Assembly (NCBI GenBank): GCA_014584295.1
Contig: JACTNC010000016.1
Coordinates: 110,955 to 174,954, forward strand
DNA: 64,000 nt
Direction of reading: 5' to 3'
DNA from: Verrucomicrobiota bacterium
GTDB lineage: Bacteria; Verrucomicrobiota; Verrucomicrobiia; Opitutales; Opitutaceae
Position 1 is the first letter of the stretch; every line of letters starts with the position of its first letter. Below are positions 19,060-27,286 of the stretch, one piece after another. The position numbers were made by a program, and so were the translations under genes. The notes below the pieces were generated by a model. That model worked only from the letters and a program-made list of their open reading frames with translations. It was not told the origin of the DNA and searched no databases.

Positions 19060-19079
19060 ACATCGCCGACCCAGTCCGA

Positions 19080-19112
19080 AGTCCACAGGCGTTCAGCGGA
19101 ATGCTGTGGACT
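19080..19112. terminator. Bidirectional hairpin between convergent genes
   Basis: AGTCCACA[G]GCGTTC (19080-19094) and GAATGCTGTGGACT (19099-19112) pair over 14 bp with one bulged base and one G-T wobble; the loop is four bases. It lies exactly between the end of the polysaccharide operon and the stop of the opposing gene. There is no obvious T-tract on either side, so termination may be Rho-assisted. Confidence 0.6.
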
Positions 19113-21217
19113 CACGGGACCCGTTCCTTTTGCCGCCCTGGAGGCGAGACCAACGGCTTAAAGATCACGGCATCGGCGCACACCTGGCCGCGGGATCCGG
19201 CAGTTGTGATCTCCACGAATCCATCAATGCCATCGGCGAAATCGAACGTGCCGATCACACGCGACTTCGCCGGTTCAATCCACCGGGTCTCCTCCCCGTG
19301 CGCGTGGCGGATGCGCACGGTAAATCCCGCATCGGCTGAGAAGGGAGTCGTCTCGGCGAAGGTCACATCATGGCGACCTGCACGCAGGTCGGGAGTAAAG
19401 CGCGCGTATCCATCCTGGCGCGCCCGCCCGCCATTGAGGAGATAGAAATCAGCATGACCTTTGGCGGGTACGCCATGAAAGCGGTGACCGATCCAAAACC
19501 ACGGCGTCGCCGAAAACCCGACTCCGGCATTGTCGACAATCACGGCCCGGCTGCCCTTGCGCTCGTACGTCGGTACAAGCAGATTCACCTCAAAGGACTG
19601 CGATGCATTCAACGCACCCGGAACTTCGATTGTCATGCGTGCCGCATATAGCGCGCCCGGGAGCCCTGTCGCATCCACCCGCACACGCACGATCTGTTGG
19701 TTGCCTGTACCATGAAGCTCCCATTTTAGCCAACCGGCACCTCCGCCCTGATCGATGCGAACGGCGCCTGGCGGCAGGATTCCGCCACCCGTGTTGACCA
19801 ACTGAATGTCACGAGCACGTGGGGCAGGCTTGCCTGGTCGGGCCACAAATTCGAGCAGCCGCGGCCGACCCGGAGGTACGATGCCGTAGACATCCTGCGC
19901 ATCAAGCGGGCGGGGACGCCAATTCGGTTCGTCAGGCGCCGCCAGCGACAAGGTCGGCCCGGCAACTGGCGAACCATTGACAGTAAGGTGTTGCGTCGTC
20001 GTGGCCGCATTGGATCCGTCATGCACGGTCAGGGTCACCGCATAGACACCGGGTTGTGCATAGGTATGAGATGGCGCGGCATCCAACGAGCCACCGCCAT
20101 CCCCGAAACTCCAGGAGTACCGAAGTTGTGGGCGGCCTGGACCCGGGCGGCTGCCCGTGGGCTCGAAGTTTACCGCCATGCCTGTTCTTGCGGGACGCAG
20201 GGGCGTCATGGAGGCGTGCACCTCTCCCGCGCGCTGTTTCGCGTCTTCGAAGATCTGCCAAAAGAGAATCCATGGATCGAGGTCGATGTCCTCTTTGGAG
20301 CCGGCCGGCAGGACCTTAAAATTGTAGTGGCTGTGTGCATGATCTCCGATGCGGATCCCCGCCGCATACCCGATAGGATCACCGGCAGCCATCGGTGTGT
20401 GTTCGGGCGCGATGAGCGAGAGCAGATGATGGGTCTGGATCATCCACACATCACCGTTTGCCCAGCGACGCACGCCACGCCAGCGGTTGTTGTTATCGCC
20501 CTTCGCGAGACTGTTGAAATAGAAATGATCGTCCAACCCGAGCGGAGTGAAGTTGACGGAGCCGAGCGGCTGGTTGATGTCGAGGCCGCCGTGAGCATCG
20601 GCGCCGAAATAGGGGCCGAGCCAACAATCGTCTCCATTGTAACTGTCGGCGATGTTGATGAATCGGCTTGGATTGTTATACCAAGGAAGCAATTCCTCCG
20701 GACAGATGCGCAGGCTGGCGTCCTGCAACGCGAGACGCGCATCGCGTCGTGGCTGGCAGTCGCCGTGATTGAAATTGAGGAAAGTCGCAATGTCGCCAAC
20801 CGCATCGAGCCAGAACCGCACGCCATTGATCACATAGGGCTCGTAGAACGCCTCCTGCGAGGCAACGTACCGGCGAAGGACGAAGGGGTGGCCGTCGATC
20901 CTCACGTCGGCGGACATTTCATACAGCGTGCCGGCGCCGGCCTGGGACTTCTTCGGTTCGGTCAGCGTGGTGAAAAGGACCCGGGCAGAAGTCGATATCA
21001 GTTCAATCCGCCGCACGTCGCCATTACGCAGAGTGAAGGCGATGGTGTCCCCGCGATTGAGCTCAACGGCTGACAGCGTATCATGCGCAGCAAGATTGAA
21101 TTCAGCACCGGCAGCCGTTTGCGTCAGCGCCCCCACTGCCATCAGTACCAGCAGGATCGACCGCCCGACGCAGGCGATCCGACGATGCCCCGTTGAAGGA
21201 AAAGCAATGTTCAGCAT
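19112..21217 (-). CDS. Secreted M23-like peptidase with PKD and golvesin-like domains
   Basis: A 701-residue exported protein. A basic start followed by a hydrophobic stretch (~18-33, ending TAAGA) is a signal peptide. A degenerate M23/LytM-type metallopeptidase core follows: H209-GGL-D213 matches the HxxxD zinc motif and H295-S-H297 the HxH motif. A PKD domain (~345-420; SWSFGDGGGSLDAAPSHTYAQPGVYAVTLTV) comes next, and the C-terminal ~130 residues, from VIVDNAGVGF to CADAVIF, resemble the golvesin/xly carbohydrate-binding-like domain. The family is known to cut peptidoglycan cross-links or other glycines; here the C-terminal modules suggest binding to extracellular glycan. It converges on the polysaccharide operon, a possible functional link that is not proven. 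Confidence 0.75.
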   Translation of the reverse strand: MLNIAFPSTGHRRIACVGRSILLVLMAVGALTQTAAGAEFNLAAHDTLSAVELNRGDTIAFTLRNGDVRRIELISTSARVLFTTLTEPKKSQAGAGTLYEMSADVRIDGHPFVLRRYVASQEAFYEPYVINGVRFWLDAVGDIATFLNFNHGDCQPRRDARLALQDASLRICPEELLPWYNNPSRFINIADSYNGDDCWLGPYFGADAHGGLDINQPLGSVNFTPLGLDDHFYFNSLAKGDNNNRWRGVRRWANGDVWMIQTHHLLSLIAPEHTPMAAGDPIGYAAGIRIGDHAHSHYNFKVLPAGSKEDIDLDPWILFWQIFEDAKQRAGEVHASMTPLRPARTGMAVNFEPTGSRPGPGRPQLRYSWSFGDGGGSLDAAPSHTYAQPGVYAVTLTVHDGSNAATTTQHLTVNGSPVAGPTLSLAAPDEPNWRPRPLDAQDVYGIVPPGRPRLLEFVARPGKPAPRARDIQLVNTGGGILPPGAVRIDQGGGAGWLKWELHGTGNQQIVRVRVDATGLPGALYAARMTIEVPGALNASQSFEVNLLVPTYERKGSRAVIVDNAGVGFSATPWFWIGHRFHGVPAKGHADFYLLNGGRARQDGYARFTPDLRAGRHDVTFAETTPFSADAGFTVRIRHAHGEETRWIEPAKSRVIGTFDFADGIDGFVEITTAGSRGQVCADAVIFKPLVSPPGRQKERVP

Positions 21218-21355
21218 AAGATTGGACTATGCGACCGACGATTGAATGGATTTCAATATCGATCAACCCACAACTGATCTGCGCCCACTCCCCATTTAAG
21301 AGAGGATCAATCTTCACCCCAGCACCTTGACCTTTTCCCAAACCATCTCAGCCGC
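21218..21355. other. Spacer upstream of the M23-like gene
   Basis: Start of a ~610-base gene-free stretch that runs to the higBA module. This first part presumably carries the promoter of the minus-strand gene at 19112-21217, but no convincing -35/-10 pair was recognised. The rest of the stretch is annotated separately as repeats and a gene relic. Confidence 0.4.
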
Positions 21356-21511
21356 GGATTCCATTCTCCGGAATGAACGAGCGGAAAAGCAGCTAATCAA
21401 CGGGCAAGCTTCAGCTTCCTTCGCGGCTTCGCGGCGTCGCGCGAGTCATTCATGTTCCGGCTTGGCGACAGAGGGATTGGCCACACGAAGCTACGAAGAC
21501 ACGAAGGACTG
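21356..21511. repeat. Composite dispersed intergenic repeat, copy 1
   Basis: Three blocks occur here in the same order as at 62805-62955: ATTCTCCGGAATGAACGAGC with AGCGGAAA, then GCGAGTCATTCATG, then CCACACGAAG-CTACGAAGAC-ACGAAGG. Intervening DNA is diverged but of similar length, about 150 bases in both copies. No coding potential is convincing. It looks like a non-autonomous or degenerate genome-wide repeat of this lineage. Confidence 0.6.
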
Positions 21512-21548
21512 AAAAAACCGGACGGTCGAGAAGGGGCGCGCTTCGTCG

Positions 21549-21597
21549 TGACCTCCGACCTCTGACTTCTGACTTCTCACTTCCGACCTCTGACCTC
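21549..21597. repeat. Heptanucleotide tandem repeat (TGACYTC)x7
   Basis: Seven consecutive 7-base units read TGACCTC, CGACCTC, TGACTTC, TGACTTC, TCACTTC, CGACCTC, TGACCTC. Each differs by at most two bases from TGACYTC. A shorter trace of the same motif occurs near 62511-62523 beside a related repeat block. Confidence 0.7.
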
Positions 21598-21648
21598 CAC
21601 TCCGTGCATTCCGCGCACTCCGTGGTCAAAATTCTGCGTCGTTCGAAT

Positions 21649-21720
21649 CTATCCGAAAGTCGGAGCAGGATTACGCTGCTCGAGGAGATCGTCGATCCGG
21701 GTCAATCTCCATGCGGACAT
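21649..21720 (-). pseudogene. 3'-end relic of a sulfatase-like gene
   Basis: The minus strand encodes a short C-terminal segment, M-SAWRLTRIDDLLEQRNPAP-TFG then TAG. It aligns with the extreme C-terminus of the sulfatase-like protein encoded at 22882-24072 (EAW-x6-EDPFEQRNLALPAG). The bases just beyond the stop (GACCACGGAGTGC on the minus strand) also match those beyond the stop of that gene. Nothing of the rest of a sulfatase is present, so this is a duplicated or deleted remnant. Confidence 0.5.
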
Positions 21721-21787
21721 TCCATTAAGAGGCATACGCAAAAGCGTGCCGGCATTTGATAACCAACAAACGGCAGAGAGGCACTCC

Positions 21788-21815
21788 TTGACACAAATCG
21801 CAAATATGCGATAGT
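21788..21815 (+). promoter_or_regulatory. higBA promoter with operator-like palindrome
   Basis: A perfect -35 TTGACA (21788-21793), a 16-base spacer and -10 GATAGT (21810-21815; four of six consensus bases) precede the toxin start at 21831. Between the two boxes lies the inverted repeat ATCGCA-AATA-TGCGAT (21797-21812), with 6-bp arms around a 4-base centre. That is where an autorepressor such as HigA would block polymerase. Confidence 0.7.
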
Positions 21816-21830
21816 GGTTCACACTGATTC

Positions 21831-22220
21831 ATGCCGACCATCAACGTTGTTTTCTACCAGGATCGCCCTGGGGATTCTCCAGTCGTTGAGTGGCTGCGAA
21901 AGCTCAATGAAACCCAACCCAGAGCATTCGACAAATGTCGCGCGGCGATCGCACGCTTGGCCCTTCATGGACACGAGCTTCGGCGTTCGGAGTCCGACTA
22001 TCTGCGCGATGGAATCTACGAACTGCGTATTCGGTTCGGATCCGTCAACTACCGCCTTCTCTATTTCTTCCATGGACGCACGGTTTCCGTGCTCGCCCAT
22101 GGCCTGACGAAGGAATCGTCCATACCCGCCGGTGACCTCCAACAAGCGATCGTCCGAAAGATCGCATTCACCGCCAATCCCGCCGCCCATACCTTTAGTG
22201 GAGAAATCGAAGATGCCTAA
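21831..22220 (+). CDS. higB: HigB-like toxin (RelE/Gp49 family)
   Basis: A 129-residue protein of the phage-derived Gp49/HigB branch of the RelE mRNA-interferase superfamily. It shows a short N-terminal strand, SPVVEWLRKLN helix, LRDGIYELRIRFGSVNYRLLYFF (the YELR and YR-LYFF strands that build the active face) and VLAHGLTKES with the conserved His/Lys. Homologues cleave ribosome-bound mRNA when the antitoxin is degraded. It precedes and overlaps the antitoxin gene by eight bases, the usual toxin-first order of HigBA modules. The C-terminal ~25 residues are longer than in many family members. Confidence 0.85.
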   Translation: MPTINVVFYQDRPGDSPVVEWLRKLNETQPRAFDKCRAAIARLALHGHELRRSESDYLRDGIYELRIRFGSVNYRLLYFFHGRTVSVLAHGLTKESSIPAGDLQQAIVRKIAFTANPAAHTFSGEIEDA

Positions 22221-22545
22221 GAAAATAACAACAGACGCCACGAGAATCCTTGCGGACATCGCCCGACATGAACCGAAACGCCAGCAAGCGTTCGAGGAAG
22301 AAATGGCGAATCGCGAAGTCGCTCATAAAATCCATGAGCTGCGTCAAAAAGCCGGCCTCTCACAAGCGGAATTGGCTCGCCGCATAGGCACAACCCAGTC
22401 CGTGATCTCGCGATTGGAAGACGCGGATTACGAAGGTCACTCGCTTGCGATGCTCAACCGAATTGCCGCCGCAGTCGAAAGGCGCGTCGAAATCCGTTTC
22501 GTGCCCCGTGGCCGGCCGCAGCCTGCATACCAGCCCGGAAAATAG
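22213..22545 (+). CDS. higA: HigA-like antitoxin, XRE-family HTH regulator
   Basis: ATG 22213 lies inside the 3' end of higB and gives 110 residues; upstream in-frame starts would lie deeper in the toxin gene. The N-terminal ~40 residues form a charged helix likely to wrap the toxin. A helix-turn-helix follows (AHKIHELRQKAGLSQAELARRIGTTQSVISRLED), with the Q-x-E-L-A and S-V-I-S-R-L pattern of the XRE family. It should neutralise HigB and repress the operon through the palindrome at 21797-21812. Confidence 0.87.
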   Translation: MPKKITTDATRILADIARHEPKRQQAFEEEMANREVAHKIHELRQKAGLSQAELARRIGTTQSVISRLEDADYEGHSLAMLNRIAAAVERRVEIRFVPRGRPQPAYQPGK

Positions 22546-22881
22546 GATCCACATATGGTCCCGATTTACGCAGATTCGTTCGTGGTGACTCGATCGTCAA
22601 ATCGGCGTCCATCCTCCAAATCAGCGGATACACGGGTTCGAGAATCCGGCACCGTTTCCCACCGGGCAACGGGTACGCCCCGGGCGATGACAATGGGGAT
22701 ATCGATCAATCTGACATTAATCCCATCCACCCGCCTTACGATTGGCACATGGATTCACTTGCCCATCGACAGATCCATTCACCTGATGATTGACAAATCC
22801 ACCCCCTTGGAGGGGCAGCGTTGCTGTCCTCGGTTGATCAGAAGTCTGCACTCCGTGGTCAACATTATGCTTCGTTCGGAT
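22546..22881. other. 336-base spacer with degenerate repeats
   Basis: No gene is supported. The last ~80 bases (22850-22930, running into the sulfatase-like gene's 3' end) resemble 21615-21695, sharing CACTCCGTGGTCAA and the following CGTTC-TCTATCC blocks. Between ~22700 and 22810 there are loosely repeated phrases built on GATTGGCACATGGATTCAC and GACAGATCCATTCACC. A 125-codon plus-strand reading frame here has no recognisable protein features. Confidence 0.5.
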
Positions 22882-24072
22882 CTATCCCGCGGGCAGCGCA
22901 AGGTTGCGCTGCTCGAAGGGATCTTCGACTAAATCGAACCCCATCCACGCCTCGCCCTGGGCTGTCGTGACAACCTTGCGGGTCGCTGATCGGCGTCCCT
23001 CCCAGACACGGTCACATTGGTGCGGCAATTGAACAATGCTCGGCATGGAGATCAAGGCATCCTCGCGCTCGCACCGCCACGGTACTCCGTCTGACCAGGC
23101 TAGGGTCATGGCAAAGAGGTCCACAAGGGACACCGGATCCGAACACTCCGTAACTCCTCCCTGTGCCGAGGGCGCGCCTCGCACGAGGAGCGGTACGCGC
23201 ACGCTTTCCTCGTAGGGCCATCCCTTGCGGAAAAGTCCGTGTGAACCGTGCATGTCACCGTGGACCGACGTGAACACCACAAGCAACGACTCGGGCAATG
23301 CCGTCAGTAGGCGGCCGATGGCGGCATCGGTCGCCTCAATATGCGCATAATAACCCGCGAGTTCCCGTCTCGCCTGGACTTCCTCGGCACCCCCGCGCCT
23401 GACATTCGCCCGCAGGACGATCGAGTCGGGCGATCGCGGTCTTACGCCGTTTGCCGGTGCATCGTAGGGCGGATGCGGCGCCTCAAGGCTCAGCATCGCG
23501 AACCAGGGAATATCCTCGAGTTGCTTTCTCTTCGCCTGCCAGTTCAGGAGCCGGTCGACAAGGATCTCGCTCTGATACCCGCGCACCTGGACAGGAAGCG
23601 GATGGTCCTGCGAACCGTGAAGCCAGGGATCGTTCAGCAGAAACCCGCTTTCAAATCCCTCCCAATCCTGAAAACCGCCGCGCCGGGAAACCGGCACGAG
23701 GGTCCGCGCGTGGGCCTCGCCGACCAAGGGAGCCCTGCGATTGCGCTCTGCGAGATGCCATTTGCCAAAGAAGGCGGTGTGATAGCCCCGGTCCGCTAGC
23801 GCATGGGCGATGGTGTGCGAATCTTCGGGGAGCGGATCAAAGTAATCGCGTACCCCGTTCTGAGGTGAGGGCACGCCTGTCAGGAGTGCGGCGCGCGCGA
23901 AGGGACCAAACGTGTGAGGCGTCACCGCCTGCAAATAGTTCACGCTCCGCGCCGCCAACGCGTCCAAATATGGCGTGCGCGCATTCGGATCTCCGCCGTA
24001 CCCCGTAGCCTGCGCCCGCCACTGGGTGGTCACAATCCAAAGCATGTCGGGGCAACGGTTTCGATCTGTCAC
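22882..24072 (-). CDS. Sulfatase-fold protein lacking catalytic residues (pseudosulfatase)
   Basis: A 396-residue protein with the overall alkaline-phosphatase/sulfatase pattern: TPYLDALAARSV, ARAALLTG, GYHTAFFGKWHL (K104, H106), PH at 199-200 and a GSHGLFRKGWPYEESVRVPLLVRG region. The key positions are replaced. The paired Asp after the first strand are T16-Q17, the formylglycine Cys position before R60 is G56 (no C-x-P/A-x-R anywhere), and the Asp of the DHG motif is V270. Metal binding and fGly chemistry therefore look impossible. GTG 24072 is the start used; ATG 24045 is an alternative. No signal peptide is visible, unlike the two active-looking sulfatases at 43790 and 46866. It could be a regulatory or binding pseudoenzyme. 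Confidence 0.75.
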   Translation of the reverse strand: MTDRNRCPDMLWIVTTQWRAQATGYGGDPNARTPYLDALAARSVNYLQAVTPHTFGPFARAALLTGVPSPQNGVRDYFDPLPEDSHTIAHALADRGYHTAFFGKWHLAERNRRAPLVGEAHARTLVPVSRRGGFQDWEGFESGFLLNDPWLHGSQDHPLPVQVRGYQSEILVDRLLNWQAKRKQLEDIPWFAMLSLEAPHPPYDAPANGVRPRSPDSIVLRANVRRGGAEEVQARRELAGYYAHIEATDAAIGRLLTALPESLLVVFTSVHGDMHGSHGLFRKGWPYEESVRVPLLVRGAPSAQGGVTECSDPVSLVDLFAMTLAWSDGVPWRCEREDALISMPSIVQLPHQCDRVWEGRRSATRKVVTTAQGEAWMGFDLVEDPFEQRNLALPAG

Positions 24073-24285
24073 GGCAAAAGGAATGCCTGCACACTCCGCA
24101 AAATTCTATCATCGCGCAAGGAAAGCCCGGCATGGGGGCCGGCACCATCTCCCGACGCGTATTCGGCAGGAGTCGCAAACCACCTGCCGGCATGGACAAA
24201 AGGCCAGTTTCCCGGTCCAACAGATTTTCTTGCGATTCGCCGGATGCCGTCCATAAACCCGCAACGTTCATCGTCAGCGTTGTTG

Positions 24286-24360
<75 letters not shown>

Positions 24361-24483
24361 ACCGTCGCTGGTGGCCACGCGCCTTCCGCCATTGGCGAAT
24401 CCCCTTAATTCTTAAGTCTTGGCATACAATCGATGGGACTGATGATCAAGAGCGGGCCTATAGCCTGTGACATTATCGAATTG

Positions 24484-26625
24484 TTAGTCGCTTGTATGCC
24501 GAACATACCTGAATAGAATCCCTAGATAAATTGTGAACATGCTGACGGCAAGCCAAAGGGCTGATTGACTCATCTGACTCAACATTGGGGAACACGGTAT
24601 ACAATAGTTAGTAATAAAAGTATAGGACTGGAATGCGAAGATCAGCACTACCACCCACCACTTCGCCGATCTCAGCAAGGATCCTAGAAGCACGAAAAGG
24701 CCCAATTGCGACATATAGCTCCCCTGATGGATGAGAGCATTGTTCGGCAAAAACATGAGCGCTATCCAGATGAGATATGATAGGACCGTCCAGACGAGCA
24801 ATTCTCCCCGCATCCCCATTATACTGCGTTGATTCTTTTCAGACTGCCAAAAAGCTGGGCTCAGGAGGACGCACACGCAAATTGGCCACCAAGCTAGTGC
24901 CCGAAGTGGAATCGTAAATTCACTTTGTTGCCTAACATCAAGGCTGTCCTTGGTATACTTGGCAATTTCTGTCCAATGGCCATCAACTTGAAGCCGAAGG
25001 TTTGCCAGTCTAGCTTCAATCAAGTCTTTCCATGGTGTGTCTCGATAGGCATCGCCGATCGCAGTCCAAGCGCTCCGATTATCAGGGGGTATTTGTCCCG
25101 CTAGGTGCCACTTTAGCAACCTGTCCCCAGGTGGATCATACAGCTTTTGGAATGCAATCCACGGCATTACCAGCAATAGAATCGGCACTATCATGGCGGC
25201 GAGATGCAGGCCCGTTGGCTTAGCCTTCCAAATGCGGTACAATATCCAAAGCCCAAGCGGAAGCAGCGAGAAGGCTATCCCCCCGTGAGAGAGCCATGCA
25301 AGTGATATCAACGCCGACACCGTCAAAGAGTCCCAAAGGGAGCCTTTCCTTTGTACGAGTACTATAAACGCACCCGCGCAAAACGTCGCCGCACTCAGCT
25401 TTGGCCAGGTGTAGACGGTGTTCTGGATAAAGAACCCCGAGAGCGAGAATGTGATGACAATTGCTGAGGTCAGGCATTGCGATAGCTTGAGCAACCGAAG
25501 CAAGGCGTAGGCGGCGGCGACCCAGGAAATCTGGAATAGAAATGCGGTGACCGCTGAAATGAGCCGAATCCCGTCGCCAAGCCAGTTAGCAAGCGGATAT
25601 GTAATTAGAAGAATACCCGTCTGAAGGGGAGGCCGATCGCTAATATGCCAATCTCCGATCAATTCCCTGAGGTTTGTTCCATCATAGAGGCGTTCCGCCA
25701 CGATATGCGGCAGGTAGTTGTCCATGGGAAGCTCAGGCCTGAACCTTGCCGCGGCCAAGGAATACAAGTCTCCAGTCCAGTTGTACAGAAAAGTGATTGA
25801 TATATAAAAAACAGAAATGATGGTCAAAAGAATCAATATCTGCAGAGATTCAGGCGACATTGGCGGACGTCGCTTCAACCATACGAATGTACCGACGAGA
25901 ATGGAAACAGTCGAAAGGAACCGGCCGAGCATCGGGTGGAGAAAATAGACTGTTGCAATGAGCTCTCCAAGTATTGCGACGGCTGCAATGGCGATGAGTA
26001 TTGAGAGCGCTGGCATTGCACCTGTCTTCCTTTCGGCCCAAGCTGCAATGGGCATCAGTAGCCCGCCAAAAACAATCATTACCATTCCGGCCACCCCAAG
26101 GGTAGAAAGCAATCTTCCCGTATGAAAAGGCCAGTCGGCGACCGGTTCAGTAAGCCCAAGCCAGCCTCCGAGGCCTTTGGATCCATCCGTGGCTACTAGT
26201 CGCACGGAACGCCCTATCCAAGCCTTCGGGGCCACGATCGAGATGGGATGCCATCTCAGACCGGGTTCGGACACCGGCACGAACTCCAGCCGCTCGTTCG
26301 TCTTCGCGTCCTCTATGTGAACACTATTCCCCTCCCGAAACGGATCGCCACATACGAAAACAGTCAATTGGGGCGGCATTAGAAATGGCTCTAGCGCGAA
26401 GCTACCCTCATTGTCATCGCTACCCGCCCATGATCCCCACTTCCTCAGGCTGGGATATCCATCAAGCCCCGGAGCCGGATAGAATCCATTTGTTTCAAAG
26501 TGGCCTTGCGTCTCGGCCCCCGCACTTGGAAAGGTCGGTATTGGCCAATTGCTTAGTCTTCTCCCTGCCAGAAACAATCCAACCAAACCAACAATTAATA
26601 AAATTTTCGCGAAATAACTTCTCAT
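24484..26625 (-). CDS. Large multi-pass membrane protein, GT-C glycosyltransferase-like
   Basis: A 713-residue protein from ATG 26625 (an in-frame TTG at 26643 is possible). One N-terminal helix is followed by a ~150-residue soluble domain (FETNGFYPAPGLDGYPSLRKWG..., with a beta-rich look), then about twelve hydrophobic helices. This resembles GT-C enzymes that use lipid-phosphate sugars, but I see no certain catalytic motif; an aspartate pair (NWTGDLYS, FRPELPMDNYLPHIVAERLYDG) in the first big loop is a candidate. The gene is clearly more AT-rich than its surroundings and uses codons such as ATA and AGA more freely, suggesting later acquisition. It follows the tRNA-Met by ~120 bases on the opposite strand. 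Confidence 0.6.
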   Translation of the reverse strand: MRSYFAKILLIVGLVGLFLAGRRLSNWPIPTFPSAGAETQGHFETNGFYPAPGLDGYPSLRKWGSWAGSDDNEGSFALEPFLMPPQLTVFVCGDPFREGNSVHIEDAKTNERLEFVPVSEPGLRWHPISIVAPKAWIGRSVRLVATDGSKGLGGWLGLTEPVADWPFHTGRLLSTLGVAGMVMIVFGGLLMPIAAWAERKTGAMPALSILIAIAAVAILGELIATVYFLHPMLGRFLSTVSILVGTFVWLKRRPPMSPESLQILILLTIISVFYISITFLYNWTGDLYSLAAARFRPELPMDNYLPHIVAERLYDGTNLRELIGDWHISDRPPLQTGILLITYPLANWLGDGIRLISAVTAFLFQISWVAAAYALLRLLKLSQCLTSAIVITFSLSGFFIQNTVYTWPKLSAATFCAGAFIVLVQRKGSLWDSLTVSALISLAWLSHGGIAFSLLPLGLWILYRIWKAKPTGLHLAAMIVPILLLVMPWIAFQKLYDPPGDRLLKWHLAGQIPPDNRSAWTAIGDAYRDTPWKDLIEARLANLRLQVDGHWTEIAKYTKDSLDVRQQSEFTIPLRALAWWPICVCVLLSPAFWQSEKNQRSIMGMRGELLVWTVLSYLIWIALMFLPNNALIHQGSYMSQLGLFVLLGSLLRSAKWWVVVLIFAFQSYTFITNYCIPCSPMLSQMSQSALWLAVSMFTIYLGILFRYVRHTSD

Positions 26626-27286
26626 TATTCCTATTGTACCCAATGCTTCTGCGACTTACAGCATAGTGGCGAGAAGAAAACCGTCATTTCTAGACTCAAG
26701 GAAATAGCAGAGGCTTAACCCAGAGCCCCTCCCAAGAGTCTAACATGTTGATGGAAGATATTAGGCTCAACTGAGAATGGGGTGGAACGAAGGCGTAGAG
26801 ATGTTTCTGTAGAAATATTATATCTATAACCTGCGGGTAAATTTATGGGTGCATTTTGGTAACCGATCCGCGTTGAGTGTCAAAAGATGAGAAATTTGCG
26901 ATTTCCCTTGAGATCTATGCAGAGTTTATGAACCATTCATTGTAATTTGTAAAAGCATACCCGCATTATTCTGCGATTCATGAAATCAACGAACTTGGAG
27001 CAGGTTATCAAACTATTCTATATGCATTTTCCTTGCTCATTATAACCCAGAGATGCTACCCAAACTGGAGCCTGCCCCGTATACGAATTTTGATCCCTGA
27101 CCGCCTGCTAAGAGGGATTCGCGGTATTCACCAAGGTCGAGCGGCTGCTAATCGCCACGATCAATCTTTTCGTCTGATGCAGCTCTTCCAGGTCACCAGC
27201 CTGAATCCGAGAAGGCTTGCGCGGGACTCAAATTGGGCGTTTTACGTGGCTCGCACCACCGCATATTCCCGCGAAGACCAGCGATC
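26626..27286. other. AT-rich 660-base spacer, no supported gene
   Basis: Divergent spacer between the membrane protein genes at 24484 and 27287. Base composition is markedly lower in GC than the rest of the window. The minus strand has a perfect TATAAT (26817-26822) but no good -35 partner at the right distance, so it is only a candidate promoter for the upstream membrane gene, ~190 bases away. An 85-codon plus-strand frame at 27033-27290 has no protein features. Otherwise nothing recognisable. Confidence 0.45.

Noticed and set aside
22555..22932. A 125-codon plus-strand frame downstream of higA
   Set aside because: It runs through degenerate repeats and antisense over the 3' end of the pseudosulfatase gene; composition is not protein-like.
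26817..26822. Promoter for the 24484-26625 membrane gene
   Set aside because: A perfect TATAAT exists on the minus strand, but no acceptable -35 lies at 16-18 bases and it is ~190 bases from the start codon; kept only as a remark.
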